Of a stretch of 64,000 bases of DNA, positions 45,601 through 57,431 are shown one piece after another. Both the position numbers and the translations under genes were made by a program. A model generated the notes under the pieces. That model was not told the DNA's origin, did no database searches, and saw only the letters and a list, made by a program, of their open reading frames with translations. Within the stretch, counting starts at the first letter, position 1. Each line of letters begins with the position of its first letter. The stretch is taken from contig BCIH01000004.1 in assembly GCA_002897115.2 (NCBI GenBank), forward strand, positions 251,820 through 315,819. Reading direction: 5' to 3'. Origin of the DNA: Prototheca cutis. Taxonomy: Eukaryota; Chlorophyta; Trebouxiophyceae; Chlorellales; Chlorellaceae.

Positions 45601-46413
45601 CACCTTGAGGTCCAATATGGGCGCCAGCGATTCCACCTCGTCGATCGACTCAAGGTTGGTCAGTGCTCGAGGCTCGAAAAAGACTGCAGCAAGGTGTAGC
45701 GAGTGAGTGGGTGTGGTGCTCGGGAGTTCGCAGCGAGGACGCCGGCACGCCAACGTACTCCCCGCAGGAGCTCCGCATGCCCCATCCCCGCAACCCCATC
45801 CGCACCAGGCTGGAAACCCTCCTCGACCTCCATCAGTGTGGAGGCGCTTGAGCTCACCGCATCGTCATCGCCCAGACCCTGTGTCGGCGGTGCGTGGAAA
45901 TTGTGTGGAAAGCGAGGATGTCAATGCGGCCCCCTGAACACAGCCAAATGAGCGGATGCCGCTTGCACACTGGGTGCAGCACGCACATCACACAAAATGC
46001 ACCCCAGGACCTCTCCATCCATCCACACGTACCTGGAACTGGTAGAGCGTGTGGTCACCCGTCTCCGAGGCGGCAAACAGGAAACCGCGGCGCAGCACCG
46101 CGATGGAGGTGGCGGGGGGGATGGTGTCAAAGTACCGAACCGTAAGGTCCCGGACCACCTCCCCCTCCCAGTCCAGTGTAACCTTGTACAGATCGCCATA
46201 CTCGCTCTGCAGGCAGGGATTTTTGTTCATGGATGGTGTTGGTTGAGGGTGTTGCCTTTTATTGTCTTGTCTTAATATGGGGAAGAGAGCATTCTGGGAA
46301 GGTGGAGAGCCTCTTTGGGCATGGCACCCCTGCGGCCGGTCGTCCTCACACCACCTAAACTGTCATTCCCCTCCCAACCCATCATCATTCTTTCAATCCC
46401 CCCTCTCCCCCCA

Positions 46414-46501
<88 letters not shown>

Positions 46502-48181
46502 GGAGGAGGACAAAGAAGAGGTTTTTTTGCTTGTGCGTTGCGGCGGCAGTGATGAGGACCGAGCGCTCAGCCGGCAAGTCGGCCCGGCGAGGCAGCACTG
46601 CTCGCAGCTCGGCAGAGCCTTCTGCCCGGTACAGCACAAAGTTCTCAGCACATACCAGCACGCCGCCCGGACCATCGCCGGCACCGGGCACGGCGACCAG
46701 CATGTTGGCGCCGTTGTCCACGGGCTCACTGTAACGCCGGACCACGTGGTTGAGTCCCAGATCCAGCTCGTACAGGGTCAAATGCTTCTGCACCTCTGCT
46801 GCCGCCTCGCCAGATGGATCCTGTTGGTTGGGGTGGGGGGCTTGGGTTGGCGATGACCGGGCTGTCAAGTGTCCCGGGCCTGATTCCGCGCTGCCCAGCC
46901 AGCCACCAATCCCCATTCCATTCTCTGAGGTTCCCATCAATCATCCACACGCACGCATCATCAGCACCTGGTCCACTTCAGAGCAGTCAAGCTCAATGGC
47001 AGCAAACACGGGGTTATCAAACCCTTGGTCCAATCCCGTGATGGCAAACGTCAGCGTGTGGCTGCGATGCGCCTCCAGAGGACTGCTAATTGTCAACCGT
47101 GCCTCGGCATCACGGTTGAGCACGTAGACAAACTTTTGCTTCTCCAGCGCCGCCACCATGCAGGCACGGCCCTTCGGGTCCACGGCCAACAGCTCGCCGG
47201 GGACGATTCGCCTGTGCAAGCATCAGTATTATTGTTGTTCTGAGGATGAAGATGGTGATAATGATGATGATGATGATGATGATGGAGGGCTGCTGGAAGC
47301 ATTCAGTGACGGGTGTCGGGGCCCTGAAAGAAATACCAAATGGCAAAACCCTCCTCATGTGTCGGGCAGAAGCCTTGCTGTTGGGCCCTCACACACTCGC
47401 AAGATCTGCAAGGCAACTTGTAACGGCAATACCACCCAGCCAATACCCATGCAGACCCGGAGAAACACTCACCGGACGCCGCTCTTGCCAAACGTCTCCT
47501 GGTGAATCTTCACAAACTGGTTCTTCTCCCTGGAGAACTGCAGGATGACGATGCGTCCAGAGTCCGAGCCGCAGATGATGTAATCCTGCTGCGCACCAGG
47601 AAACCTGCACCGCGGGGAAGGACCCGGGCCTGGGAGGTTTGTCTGCCGTCCCGGACTGATGGCGTACGATCCACAATAACCTCCACGCTGACCCACAGCA
47701 GATCCTGTTCAGGTCCCTCCATGTTGCATACTCTGATAGACAAGTGCACCAAATTCCACAGTCAAGCCTTCCTCCATGGACTCTGGGCTGCCGTCCCACC
47801 AGGCCCCCTTGCACACACCTGAACGGCTGCAGCGCTCGAATCACGCCGAATACCTCAGTGGAGCAGATGGTCTGCATGCGCCCATTCTCGTCGGGGCGCA
47901 GCAGGTCCAGGATCTTGCCTCTCGAAGCAACGATCTCGTGCACCTTGGGGGCCGAGAAGTTGCCATAGATGGCCGTCTGCGCGGTTGACAGGGTGAGGAG
48001 GCAGCTCACCTCCCGTCACGCTCAAGACCGAGCACGCATCGGCAGCACGCCAATGAGGGCGGTCCCAGCCTGACAAACGCATCCAAGCAAACCACAAAGA
48101 CAAAAACAGCATCACGTGCAGGCATGTTTCGCGCACTGTGATGGCCGTGGCGGGGTTGATGGTCAGGTTGTACAGATACAT
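42653..48181 (-). CDS. SF3B3: Splicing factor SF3B3/RSE1
   Basis: Large WD40-like scaffold of the SF3b complex in the U2 snRNP (SAP130). Eleven minus-strand exons keep frame: 48137-48181, 47819-47976, 47473-47604, 46968-47211, 46500-46820, 46033-46206, 45806-45878, 43618-45683, 43151-43446, 42859-42943 and 42653-42727. They give 1222 residues, against 1217 in human. Similarity runs end to end: [75 protein letters not shown]-like [68 protein letters not shown]. Exon 8 alone covers 2 kb. Intron 8 (43447-43617) is GC-AG. Intron 5 starts inside a (GT)42 run. The N-terminal 15 residues form a tiny first exon. Confidence 0.95.
46415..46499. repeat. (CA)42 microsatellite at a splice donor
   Basis: An uninterrupted CA run, read as (GT)42 on the minus strand, starts exactly at the 5' splice site of SF3B3 intron 5. 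The exon ends CAG at 46502-46500 and the intron opens GTGTGTGT. Confidence 0.95.
47257..47284. repeat. Imperfect (GAT)n in an SF3B3 intron
   Basis: About nine ATG/GAT units lie within the intron between exons 3 and 4 of SF3B3. On the + strand this creates a false Met-rich frame. Confidence 0.8.
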
Positions 48182-48526
48182 CGCTTCCAGGTCCGGCGCG
48201 CAAGCGCGCGAGCCCCCAGCTCCTCTCCTGTCACAGTATTCTACTTATCCCCTCATCGATAGGAATATAATCATGGGCCCCACGCACAGCGACGCGGTGT
48301 GATGGCGGCATTGTGATGCTGCCCGTCTGGGAATGCGGCAGCGCGATGGTTCCGCAGGCCGAGCCGTCCATTCCGTCATCTGGGTTCACGGGACCCGTGC
48401 CGGTGTCTCCAGGCTTTGTATGAAAGCTAAACTCGACAATTTCTATATCCATATATAGAAAAATTGGGTCCTGAAGCACAATCAACAGATTTTGTGGGTT
48501 TCGCATTCGGCTGCGAGGCTTTGGCG
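48182..48526. promoter_or_regulatory. Bidirectional promoter of SF3B3 and GrpE
   Basis: Only 345 bp separate the two divergent start codons, so both promoters lie here. A palindromic TATA-like element, TTCTATATCCATATATAGAA (48441-48460, 8-bp arms), is about 67-86 bp upstream of the GrpE ATG and about 260 bp from the SF3B3 ATG. It is AT-rich in an otherwise GC-rich region. Use as a TATA box is inferred. Confidence 0.45.
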
Positions 48527-50092
48527 ATGGCCCACACCGTGCAGCGCCTGTCCGCGCTGGGGAGGTCTGCGTTGCGACTCGCGAGGCAAGATGCTGCCCT
48601 GATTCCATCGGAAGTTCAAGGAGTGGTGCGTGGCGTGTGGGACGGGGACATTGATCCCCGGCATTGATGCGATTGCGGTGCCGTGGATTGCATGGGGCAT
48701 ACATGGGCGCATCTGGAAGGGGTTTCATGAGAGCACACGTCCGGGGCAAATGACATTGTAGGGCCCGCACGACGCCCAGCCCGCCCTCAACCCCACTGGC
48801 AGGCTGGCCAATGGAGCAACAGCCCCGTGCAGATGACGAGGTCCATCTGGACATCTGGACTTCGGGCCATGGGCAAGGATGCCGAGAAGGAGCCCGCTGC
48901 TGGGCCCAAGCCCGTTGAAGAGGCCTCTGCGGACGAGGCGACCCCGGCTGGGGAGGCAGCCCAGGAGGCTCCGTCGAGCCTGGACGAGCTGCGTGCGAGC
49001 CTGGAGGCCACGCAAAAGGCGATAGAAGCGGAGCGCCAGGCCGCCGTGGAGGCCAAGGACCGCATGCTCCGGACGCTGGCCGACATGGAAAATCTGCGAG
49101 AGCGCACCGCCCGCCAGCTGTCCGAGACCAAGCAATTTGCCGTGCAGGCAAGCATGCTTTAGGGGTCTTTTGTCTTTTGGGGGAAGGGGTTTGGAATGGA
49201 CCACTGAGTTCCATGCTCCTCGATCGGAGACCCTTTCATCCCCCCCCCNCCCCCCNCNCCCCCCCCCCCAACACCCACCCACCCACAGGGCGTTGTCAAG
49301 TCGTTTATCGAGGTGGCGGACAACCTGGAGCGGGCCATCACGGCCGTCCCCATGGCCGAGCTGGAAGCTGCCGAGCAGGTGTCGGCCGACCGCGCGATGG
49401 TGCTGCTCAAGCAGCTGCGTGACGGGGTGGTCATGACTGAGGGCATCCTGCTCAAGGTCGGCAGAGGGCGTTGGAGTGTGTTTGACTGTGGTTGTGCATG
49501 TGGGTGGTGGTTGGGGGTGAAGCTTGTGGAACAGAGAGGACGCTTCAAGTCAGGGAGAGGCGTCAGTCAATGGCCATCCCTTCCACAACAGTGGTAATCG
49601 GATAGGCCAGATCACGGGGAAAGAAAATACTTAACACCGTTGTGCAACAGGATGCATTCAGCTTTTCTTGCCTTTAACCATCACACCGTCCACAAAACAA
49701 ACTGTCGAAATGCAGCTTCTGGAGAAGGAGGGCGTCGTCCGCTTTGACCCGATGGGCAGCCCCTTTGACCCCAACCTGCACAATGCCATGTTTGAAATCC
49801 CAACCGAGGATCACAAGCCGGGTCACGTGGCCGCGGTCGTCAAGGTGCGAGGGCCGGCAGGGGATTTGGGGCGTGGAGGATGCCCTGGATTTTTCGGGCA
49901 GTGCACCCCGCCGCCAGAATGTCATCGGCCTCCCCGCGGTGGAGGCTTGCCTCAAACATGGCATGCGCACACAGTGACCCGCTTGTCATATTTCCCGCCC
50001 ACACGCAACGAATCCTGCTGCAGAAGGGCTACATGATCCATGACCGGCCTTTGAGAGCTGCGGACGTTGGCGTGGCGAAGAGCAGCAAGTGA
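48527..50092 (+). CDS. MGE1: Mitochondrial GrpE nucleotide exchange factor
   Basis: Exchange factor for mitochondrial Hsp70, needed for protein import and folding. Exons 48527-48625, 48833-49147, 49289-49456, 49716-49844 and 50024-50092 give 259 residues. Exon 1 encodes a presequence-like Arg/Leu/Ala-rich segment (MAHTVQRLSALGRSALRLARQ). The GrpE core follows: long coiled helices (LDELRASLEATQKAIEAERQ), DMENLRERTARQ, VVKSFIEVADNLERAI, EGVVRFDPMGSPFDPNLHNAMFEIP and the C-terminal GYMIHDRPLRAADVGVAK. Intron 2 is GC-AG (GCAAGC). Intron 2 also contains poly-C with N characters around 49241-49269. Exon 4 starts at CTTCTGGAG after ATGCAG. The first exon assignment is by frame and presequence character, so is less certain than the rest. 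Confidence 0.9.
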
Positions 50093-50494
50093 TCTGCCCG
50101 GCCTGCACGGGAGGCAGGTTCCGCAGCCTGGCATCTGACATCGCGTTGCATGCCCTCTCTTGCAGTTGGCAGTTTTAGTGTGCGAGAGTGTTGTTGTTCT
50201 GGGTCGCAGGCCATGGCGAGATTGGGAGGCGCATGTGACGCCCATAGTTCCTGCTGCAGTCGTCAAGCATCAAACCCCCCGTGGCTGCCCGAGGATCCCG
50301 AAGCAGTAATTCGTTGGGCAAGCCGAGGTTTGGGTCTTATCGCCCTTGAGGGCTCCTCCAGGGCTCGCCGGTATTCCCCTGGGCCCTGGGCGGCATGCAA
50401 GGGCAAATTGCGCACAACATGGTAATAGACGCGCGGGGGCGCATTGATCCGCGGTCGAGTTGAAGCCCGCAGGGAGGCCCAGCTACCCGGTGCC
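50093..50494. other. Intergenic; no gene recognised
   Basis: Lies between the GrpE stop and the proposed start of the sucrose-phosphatase gene. No motifs seen. Confidence 0.5.
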
Positions 50495-52692
50495 ATGGGC
50501 CGGCCCCAGGTCGCGTGCTCTGCCAGGAACACGCTGCAGCCCAGTGCAGCAGCCCCGCGCCGCCACGTAAGCCCTCCAATGCGGATGGAATATTGACTGC
50601 GATTATCTTGGGAATGCAGATCGCGTTTGGACGTTGGTCAGTTGGGGCTGGGGAAGCACGCCTGGCTAGGTGCCACCTCCCACTGCGCCGAAACCCCACC
50701 TGCAGGCCGGCCCCATCCCCCGGGCCCCAGGCCCCGCTCCCCACTCCCGGCGGCAAAATGGCACCTCCGGACGCACACCAAATGGCGTGCCCAGCATCGA
50801 TGTTGCGTACTCCACAGGCTGGGCCAGCCCGTCCATGTACGCCAGCATTGCCGGCGCCGGCTGGGCTGCCCACGGAATGACCCCCGTCACGTCTAGTGGC
50901 GGGCAGTGGTTCCACGTGTCGGTGCCGGTGCCAGAACGCGCTGCTCTCGCAGGACCCTCCTCGTCTTGCACCAGCACCCAAGCGCCGCCGCCGTTGCTGG
51001 AATTCGTCATGACAGACGGCGCGGGCGACTGGGACAAACCCGTCGCAGGTGCGTGTGAGCATGCTTTCCTAGAATAGATCTGTGTGAGGGCATGGCCGGT
51101 GAACCGCTGTTGCACACATGCCATGTGCGCCGTGGCATGCCAAGCTTTCCTAAAGTGGACGGCGTCTGGGGGGGCCGGAGTTCCTCCACAAGCTCCATAC
51201 TTGGCCCAGGATTCCCTCAGGACCGGGCCCCACGCTTGTGTAAGCTCAAAACACCGGAATGCTCCCTTCAATCAATCCTAAGGACCCCTCCCGCAACCCC
51301 TCACACACAAACAAAAATACAGGAGGGAACTATGAGATTGTGGCGCCCGGGCGGTATGCGCTCCGACACGGCGTCGTGGAATCTGCGAGCAGCTCGAGAA
51401 GGGTGTTGCTGGTGACAGACCTTGATGACACGCTTGTGGGGGACGATAACGGCCTGGCAGCCTTTGGAGCCTGGTGGGCGGAGCATGCCGTGCCGGCGGG
51501 GTGCCGCCTGGTCTACAACACGGGTCGGCCGCTGGAACTGTTCCTGGGCCTGCTGGCGGAAAAGGGTCACCTCTTACCTGAACCCGACCTCCTCATCTCT
51601 GCCGTCGGCACCCGCATCTACGCCAAGTGCGTGACAATGCAGTGGGTTTTTTTGTGGATATTTCCCCACCTACACCTGCTGTTAGGAAATGGCAGCAAGT
51701 CTCAGGGTCCTCAGGTTCCTTTGCCCGTCACTTACTGCCATCAAATATCTCAGGAACACCCCCACAATCACACAGGCATGCCGGCACAGGCACGTGGCGT
51801 GAGGACGAGGGCTACCGTGCCCAGCTGGAACCCGGGTGGGAACTCCAAGCCGTGCGGGATGCCGCCTACTCTGAGGTGGCGCGAGTTGGGCGCGAGGCCG
51901 TGCACTTCCGGCCCCCCGCCGAGCAGAACGAGCACAAGGTCACCTGCGGCGTCCACGCTGATGTGGCAGATGACGTACGACTGTCCCTGGAGCGCCGGCT
52001 GCGTCGACGCCACGTCGCCGTGCGCATCGTCATGAGTGGCGCAGGCGACTGGCGTTTCCTGGACCTCATACCCGCGGCCGCGGGCAAGCACAAGGTAGGA
52101 TGGCATTGAGGTCTGGGTTTGCTGTTGGAAAGGAAGAATGTGGGGGTGACATGGAATGAATGCGGTGCCTTCGCGGTGGGCAGGCAGGTCTGCGGCTCTT
52201 TGCAACCCCAGGTTTCTGGTTGCCGGGGAGCCTGGCGCATGCCACATGCTGGTTTCCGGCAAGCCCGTAGTCATGCGTCCCGATATTCTAAACCCTCCCT
52301 CCCTACGACAAACAAAACAGGCGATGGAATATGCGGCCAAGGTGTTGGGCTTCCATCACGAGGACATCGTGGCCGCCGGAGATTCGGGCAACGATGTGCG
52401 TCGGGCTTGGCTTGAGAGTTGAGACGTCGATAGAGGAATCCGATCCGCGCTGATACACATGCATGCACATTGATAACATGCACACACATGAGAATGAAAC
52501 AAGAAAATAAAAAATAAAAAATTTATGCAGGTGGACATGCTGGAAGGCGCGGCCGCTGCCATAGTGGTGTCCAATGCGCAGCCGGACCTCGTGGCGTGGG
52601 CCGACCAGGAATCCAGAGAAACCGTGGTCAGAACGTCCAAGCCCAGAGCCTGGGGCATCATGGACGGCCTGCAGCAGCTGGGCTGCGTGTGA
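50495..52692 (+). CDS. SPP: Sucrose-6F-phosphate phosphohydrolase with N-terminal CBM
   Basis: Removes phosphate from sucrose-6-phosphate, the last step of sucrose synthesis. Proposed exons 50495-50566, 50706-51048, 51323-51626, 51776-52094, 52321-52395 and 52531-52692 give 424 residues. After about 45 basic, Pro/Ala-rich residues comes a carbohydrate-binding module of the CBM25/53 type: SIDVAYSTGWASPSMYASIAG, MTPVTSSGGQWFHVSVPVPE, LEFVMTDGAGDWDKPVAGGNYEI. The HAD phosphatase domain follows: LLVTDLDDTLVGDD (nucleophile Asp), LVYNTGR, WELQAV, KVTC, AAGKHKAMEYAAKVLGF and VAAGDSGND, ending VSNAQPDL. A starch-binding-type module on SPP is unusual and may tether the enzyme to starch or other glucans. 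The first exon is tentative; from 50706 on the model is firm. Confidence 0.85.
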
Positions 52693-53397
52693 TGATGACC
52701 GGACTGGGCCCCTTTGTCCCATATCGACGATCCAGATTCTGGAGCGACAGCGCTCCCCGCGTCTGCCTGCGTCAGTGCCGCCGGGACAATGGCCTCCCAG
52801 CCAGTGCAGCAGGAGACGACCTGACACTTTTTGTCATACCAAAACGACCTGATTGCCCGAGCACGTACTGTTCTTCCTATGCCATTTCTTCCCATCAGGC
52901 CTTGCCGCTTGTGCTCCCGGGGTGGGTGCCTTTAGCCACAGCCGCCGCGTTCCCACTCCCCCGATTGCCATACTTGCCAGCATGGAAGCGTCTCCCGCAT
53001 GAATGAGAGCAGCCCAAGCCCATCAATGCGTATGGACGCAAATGTGCTTCACATGGGAATGTTCTGGACTGCATTGGTTGTTGGGGACCTGGCCTCGTCA
53101 ACGCACTCCGCCGCCTGCAAATGATGGGTGTCGGCGGGGTTGGCGTCTCGGAGACCGAGATCGGAAAACCCGAAACGCACGTCCTCCTCCAGAGTGCAAC
53201 CGTCCATAGCCGAGCTCTACCGTTATACTTGGTCTTAAATAATACATGTAGCACATTGTTTGAATTCTCATGTCACAGCACTTTTGGAAGACGAGATTGG
53301 TTGGGTGAGAGCGTCGTGACAGGTGGGCCTGGCCGCGGGTCCCGAGCCGAGCAAGCCAAGCCCCGACGACCCGGGCTCCAAGCGTGCCAGGGATCAC
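52693..53397. other. Intergenic; fumarylacetoacetase promoter side
   Basis: No gene recognised; short frames only. Confidence 0.5.
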
Positions 53398-55330
53398 ATG
53401 GCGCTGAAGAGCTGGATTGATATTGGCGCTGATTGCGACTGGTCGCTGCAAAACCTGCCGTTTGGCATTTTCAGCAGCCCCGACAACACCAGGCCGCGGC
53501 CTGGCGTGGCGATAGGGGAGTATGTGCTGGACCTGGAGGCACTGTCGGAGGTGGGCCTGCTCAGCGGCTCCATACTTGAAAAGACCCATGCCCTGCATAA
53601 TGTGAGTGAGAGGGCGATATGATGGGGGTGGGTGTTGTTGGAGGTGTGCTAAATGGCTTGTGGCACTGGGCGGTGAGCGCCGCGGTGGAAACCTTGCAGA
53701 AGCTGGCAGCGTGCGCATCACTACTCCTCATGAGCACGCGTCAACCCTCCACCCCGGCTGGCTGCAGCAGTCGACGCTGAACGCGTTCATCGAGCTGGGC
53801 AAGCCCGCCTGGGACGAGGCGCGGACGGTGCTCACACGGCTGCTGTCGGATTCAGAGGGGGCACTGCGTGACTCTGGGGCCGCACGTGCTGCGTGCTTGA
53901 CACCATTAGCAGAGGCGGACATGCACCTGCCCCTCCGAGTACCGAATTATACCGATTTTTATGCGTCCAGGGAGCATGCATCCAACGTTGGAATCATGTT
54001 CCGAGGCAAGGACAACGCCCTGCAGCCCAATTGGTATGTGGCAGTTTGCCTTTTTTGTGCTCATGGTGTGCGTGTGCGCGTGCGTGCATGCGTGCGTGCG
54101 TGATTTTGTGTGTGCGTACACTATATGCGCACACCCGAACATTTACGCTCACAGGCTGCACTTGCCTGTTGGGTATCATGGGCGGGCATCGTCGGTGGTG
54201 GTATCTGGCACAGACGTGCGGCGGCCATGGGGCCAAGTGCTGGACCCCGGGGCCAAGGCACCGCAGTGGCGTCCCAGTGCCAAGGTGGACTACGAGCTGG
54301 AGCTGGGGTTCATCATGGGCACGGGCAACGAGTTGGGATCGCCCATGCCGCTGGCGCAGGCCGCCACTGGAATCTTTGGCTATGTGCTGCTCAACGATTG
54401 GAGCGCACGCGACATCCAGGCCTGGGAGTATGTGCCCCTGGGGCCTTTTACATCCAAAAACTGGGTGCGGAAGGCTTGGATTTGTAGGTTGTATTTGTGA
54501 ATGTTTGTTGATATGTGTTCTCTGCAGGGAGGGATCAGCTGGAAAGGGGCCAAGGGCATCACTGGGAGAGGGAGGACTGGACTGGGTAAGGATCCCTCAG
54601 ACTCACCGCCACCACCACCACCACGTGTCGACGGACTTGATCCTTGCCTCATCGGAAGCCGATCGACTCCACCTGGTACTACTCACCCACCCATTCCACC
54701 AATGCAGGCCACAAGCATCAGCCCCTGGATCGTCCCTGCAGCAGCACTGGAACCGTTTGCGGTTGCAGCGCCGCGGCAGGATCCGCCGCCGCCAGCGTAC
54801 CTCCTTGACGGTGCCGGCTGCAACTACGACCTCGACCTTTGCGTCGGCATCGCACCCAGGGGGGCGGCCGAGGTCGACCTCGTAACCGCCACGTCCATGC
54901 GGAGTCTGTACTGGACTCCGGCGCAGATGGCCGCGCACCACACGGTGACGGGCTGCAACATTGTCCCCGGAGATCTCATGGGAACTGGCACCATCAGCAG
55001 CGAGGTGTGTGCTTGTGAATGGGCAGCAGTCGGTTCTCTCGTGGCCCTTGCAGCACCCTGCGTGCCAGTGCACTTGTTTGTCAATCACGGAACAGGTGGC
55101 GAGCTGCAAGAACTACGAATTCGCAGGGAGAAATGGGAGCGGGGTGTCTGCTAGAGGGCACGTGGAACGGCACCCGGCCGATTGCGCTCAAATCAGCGGG
55201 CGCCGAGCGGACTTGGCTGGAGGACGGTGACACCGTGGTGATGACGGGGTATTGCCAGGGTCAAGGGTACCGCGTAGGATTTGGGGAGTGTCGGGGAACA
55301 CTGCTCCCCGCGCTGGACCTGGCGCTGTGA
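53398..55330 (+). CDS. FAH: Fumarylacetoacetase
   Basis: Last enzyme of tyrosine breakdown, splitting fumarylacetoacetate into fumarate and acetoacetate. Exons 53398-53601, 53768-54033, 54155-54464, 54708-55004 and 55127-55330 give 426 residues (about 420 in the family). The N-terminal SH3-like domain has LPFGIFSS and [11 protein letters not shown]. The catalytic domain has [42 protein letters not shown] (metal-binding acidic residues), [24 protein letters not shown]-like [30 protein letters not shown] and [13 protein letters not shown]. The stop codon begins a TGATGATGATGATGATG repeat. The third intron is GT-rich (54065-54105). Confidence 0.95.
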
Positions 55331-55723
55331 TGATGATGATGATGCCCGTGTGGTCTTGCTGCTGGGGTGAGTGCATACTCCTCCTCCTGTTTGGTAATGT
55401 TGCCTGTACGATTTTCCTTCAGTGTGGAGTGCTAACCAGTTTCTATGAATGAAACGGCTACATTATTCCCTTCAAACGAGACGAGTCCGGAAAGCAGGGG
55501 AAGGCATCAATGATTAAGGAAGAAGAGAGTCGCCTGAGCCCTTGGCCGTGGGGGTTCATGCCATCGCTGGCAGGTGCAGCACTGTGAAAGGACACGCACA
55601 CTCTCCCTCAGGAAAGAAGACTGCTCCATGCCGTGTCTGCCAACCCGGTGACGGGCATAGCCCGAGAAGTACGGCCAGCTAATCCTAATCTCTATGATAC
55701 ATTCGCGCATGCATGCATTCCAC
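55331..55723. other. Convergent 3' flanks of FAH and the AN1/C2H2 gene
   Basis: Begins with a short TGA/ATG trinucleotide repeat continuing from the FAH stop. No coding sequence recognised. Confidence 0.5.
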
Positions 55724-56925
55724 TCAGCAGACCACGCATGCACGGTCAGGCCCCTGGACATCCTGCAGCCAGCTGGTGCCTCGGGTGTGGCGGGCTTCGA
55801 CATGCGCCACCAGGGCCGCAGCCGTGGAAAACCCGGCACCGCACAGGGGGCACGGCTCGAGCACCTCGCCGGCCGGCACGGCCCCCGCCCAGCCGTCAGC
55901 ATGTGCCACCTCCGCATGCGAAATCAGCTCGCCAACGCTGCCAAAGGCCACGCCACAGGTCGGGCACACCTCGCGGTTGCCTGTTGGTACTGGCCCGGGG
56001 CGTGGAGGTGGCACAGCACGGCCGGCTGCAGCTGCAGCCCTGATCGCCGTCGGCCTCACTGAGCTCGTTGCCGATGCTCTGGATGCTTGATCTGCTCCCG
56101 CAGACGCCCGAGGCGCTGCAGTTTCACCTCCTACCGTTTCCTTTCTCGTGCTTGCAGGCGGTATCCCGCCAACAGAACCGCTCCTGCTGCCGCGAAGGGA
56201 CCAAGACTTGAGCAGGCCAGTCAGGCGTCCGTCGGCAGCAGCACCGGCCGCGGTCCTGCGGACCGTAGCACCCGCACACCCGTGGTCGCTGGGCAGCCGG
56301 TGTGCAAGGCAGATGGTCTGGCCACAGTCCTTGCATGCAAAGCTGTTCACGCTAGTCAGTCGCTCGCGGCATCGTGGCGCGGGGCAGCGGGGCTTGCGAT
56401 GCACCCGAGCGTAGTTGGAGGGATCGCACTCGCCCGATGCTGTGTGCCTGCGAGGACATGGTAGGTGTGATGGCAGTACCATACTCACTGGACCGTACCA
56501 GTGGGATGATCAATGGAAGCGCGCTCCAGAAGAATGTGAGCGAGCCTGTGCCCGCTCACCCACGCACCCCCCCAATGTATGTGCGCTCAACACAGCTGGT
56601 CAGTAACAGGAAGCCAACGACACAAGCACAATGGGCCCCACCATCTGAAACACCCTACAAGGACTTGCCTTGCAAATGCGGCGTCGGGGCTCTCGCCCCC
56701 ACGCGGTCTGAGGGCCAGTGCGCAGATGGGGCAGACCGCGGTCTGCACTTCCCCGACTGCGGCCGTACAGGCGTGAGTCTGCTGCGTCCTGTGATCTGAG
56801 CAGTATACGTTTTTGCAAAATGTACATGTGAAGGGCAAAAAGTCCAGCTGGTGGCAGTCGGGCACCGAGCAGTGCTTCCCAATGCTCAACATGTCCAGCT
56901 GGGCCGGATCCTCCGACACAGTCAT
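55724..56925 (-). CDS. AN1- and C2H2-type zinc-finger protein
   Basis: Resembles plant stress-associated proteins with two AN1 and two C2H2 fingers (the SAP11/SAP13 group, related to yeast Cuz1 and human ZFAND2), linked to ubiquitin and proteasome handling of proteins. Minus-strand exons 56669-56925 and 55724-56447 give 326 residues. Finger 1 is [16 protein letters not shown]...CKNVYC...H, finger 2 [18 protein letters not shown]...CGQTIC...H. After a low-complexity Ser/Ala/Arg linker come [22 protein letters not shown] and [22 protein letters not shown]. The single intron uses a GC donor (AAG|GCAAGT). The GT four bases further on gives the wrong phase, so the GC donor is required to keep the frame. 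It is one of the clearest cases in the window. Confidence 0.9.
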
Positions 56926-57431
56926 GGTGCCTGCAGTCGGTGCTCTGAATTCCTATTCAATTGTTCATAAATGAAATGATTGAGCGGTTGTTGTGGCGGA
57001 CCCATTATGCTTGGAACAGACGGGGCGTCCTTGCCGGAACTTTCTGGAGATCTGATAAGCCCTTGGGTTATCGCATCTGGAGCCAGACGCAAGAAAGATC
57101 AGGGGCTGTTTCTCCTGGCCCCCCTCTCAGATGTCCCCAGTGGTGGCCATGATCAGAATTACAACAATCAATGGCAGAACATCCAGAGCTCTGTGGTTCC
57201 GTCAAAAACGCGTAGATTCGGTGGGCAAGCCAGACAATCGTCGCATCCAGGGGGGGCCCTGATGTCCTGGCGGCCGCCTCATGCCAAAGGCTGCGAGATG
57301 CAAGAGCCAGGGAGGCAACGGAAATTGGTGAAAACTACAGAGAGGATCTTACATAACATTCAACGTCACGAATGATGACAAGCAATTAAAGATGATGGGC
57401 CCCATTAATCGCTTGTTTGGATCTTGCCAGC
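56926..57431. other. Between the AN1/C2H2 and PC-esterase-like genes
   Basis: Promoter of the AN1/C2H2 gene and 3' flank of the PC-esterase-like gene. No coding sequence recognised. Confidence 0.5.

Noticed and set aside
44951..45706. 251-codon + frame inside SF3B3
   Set aside because: Antisense shadow rich in Ala, Pro, Ser and Arg; the SF3B3 frame has end-to-end similarity.
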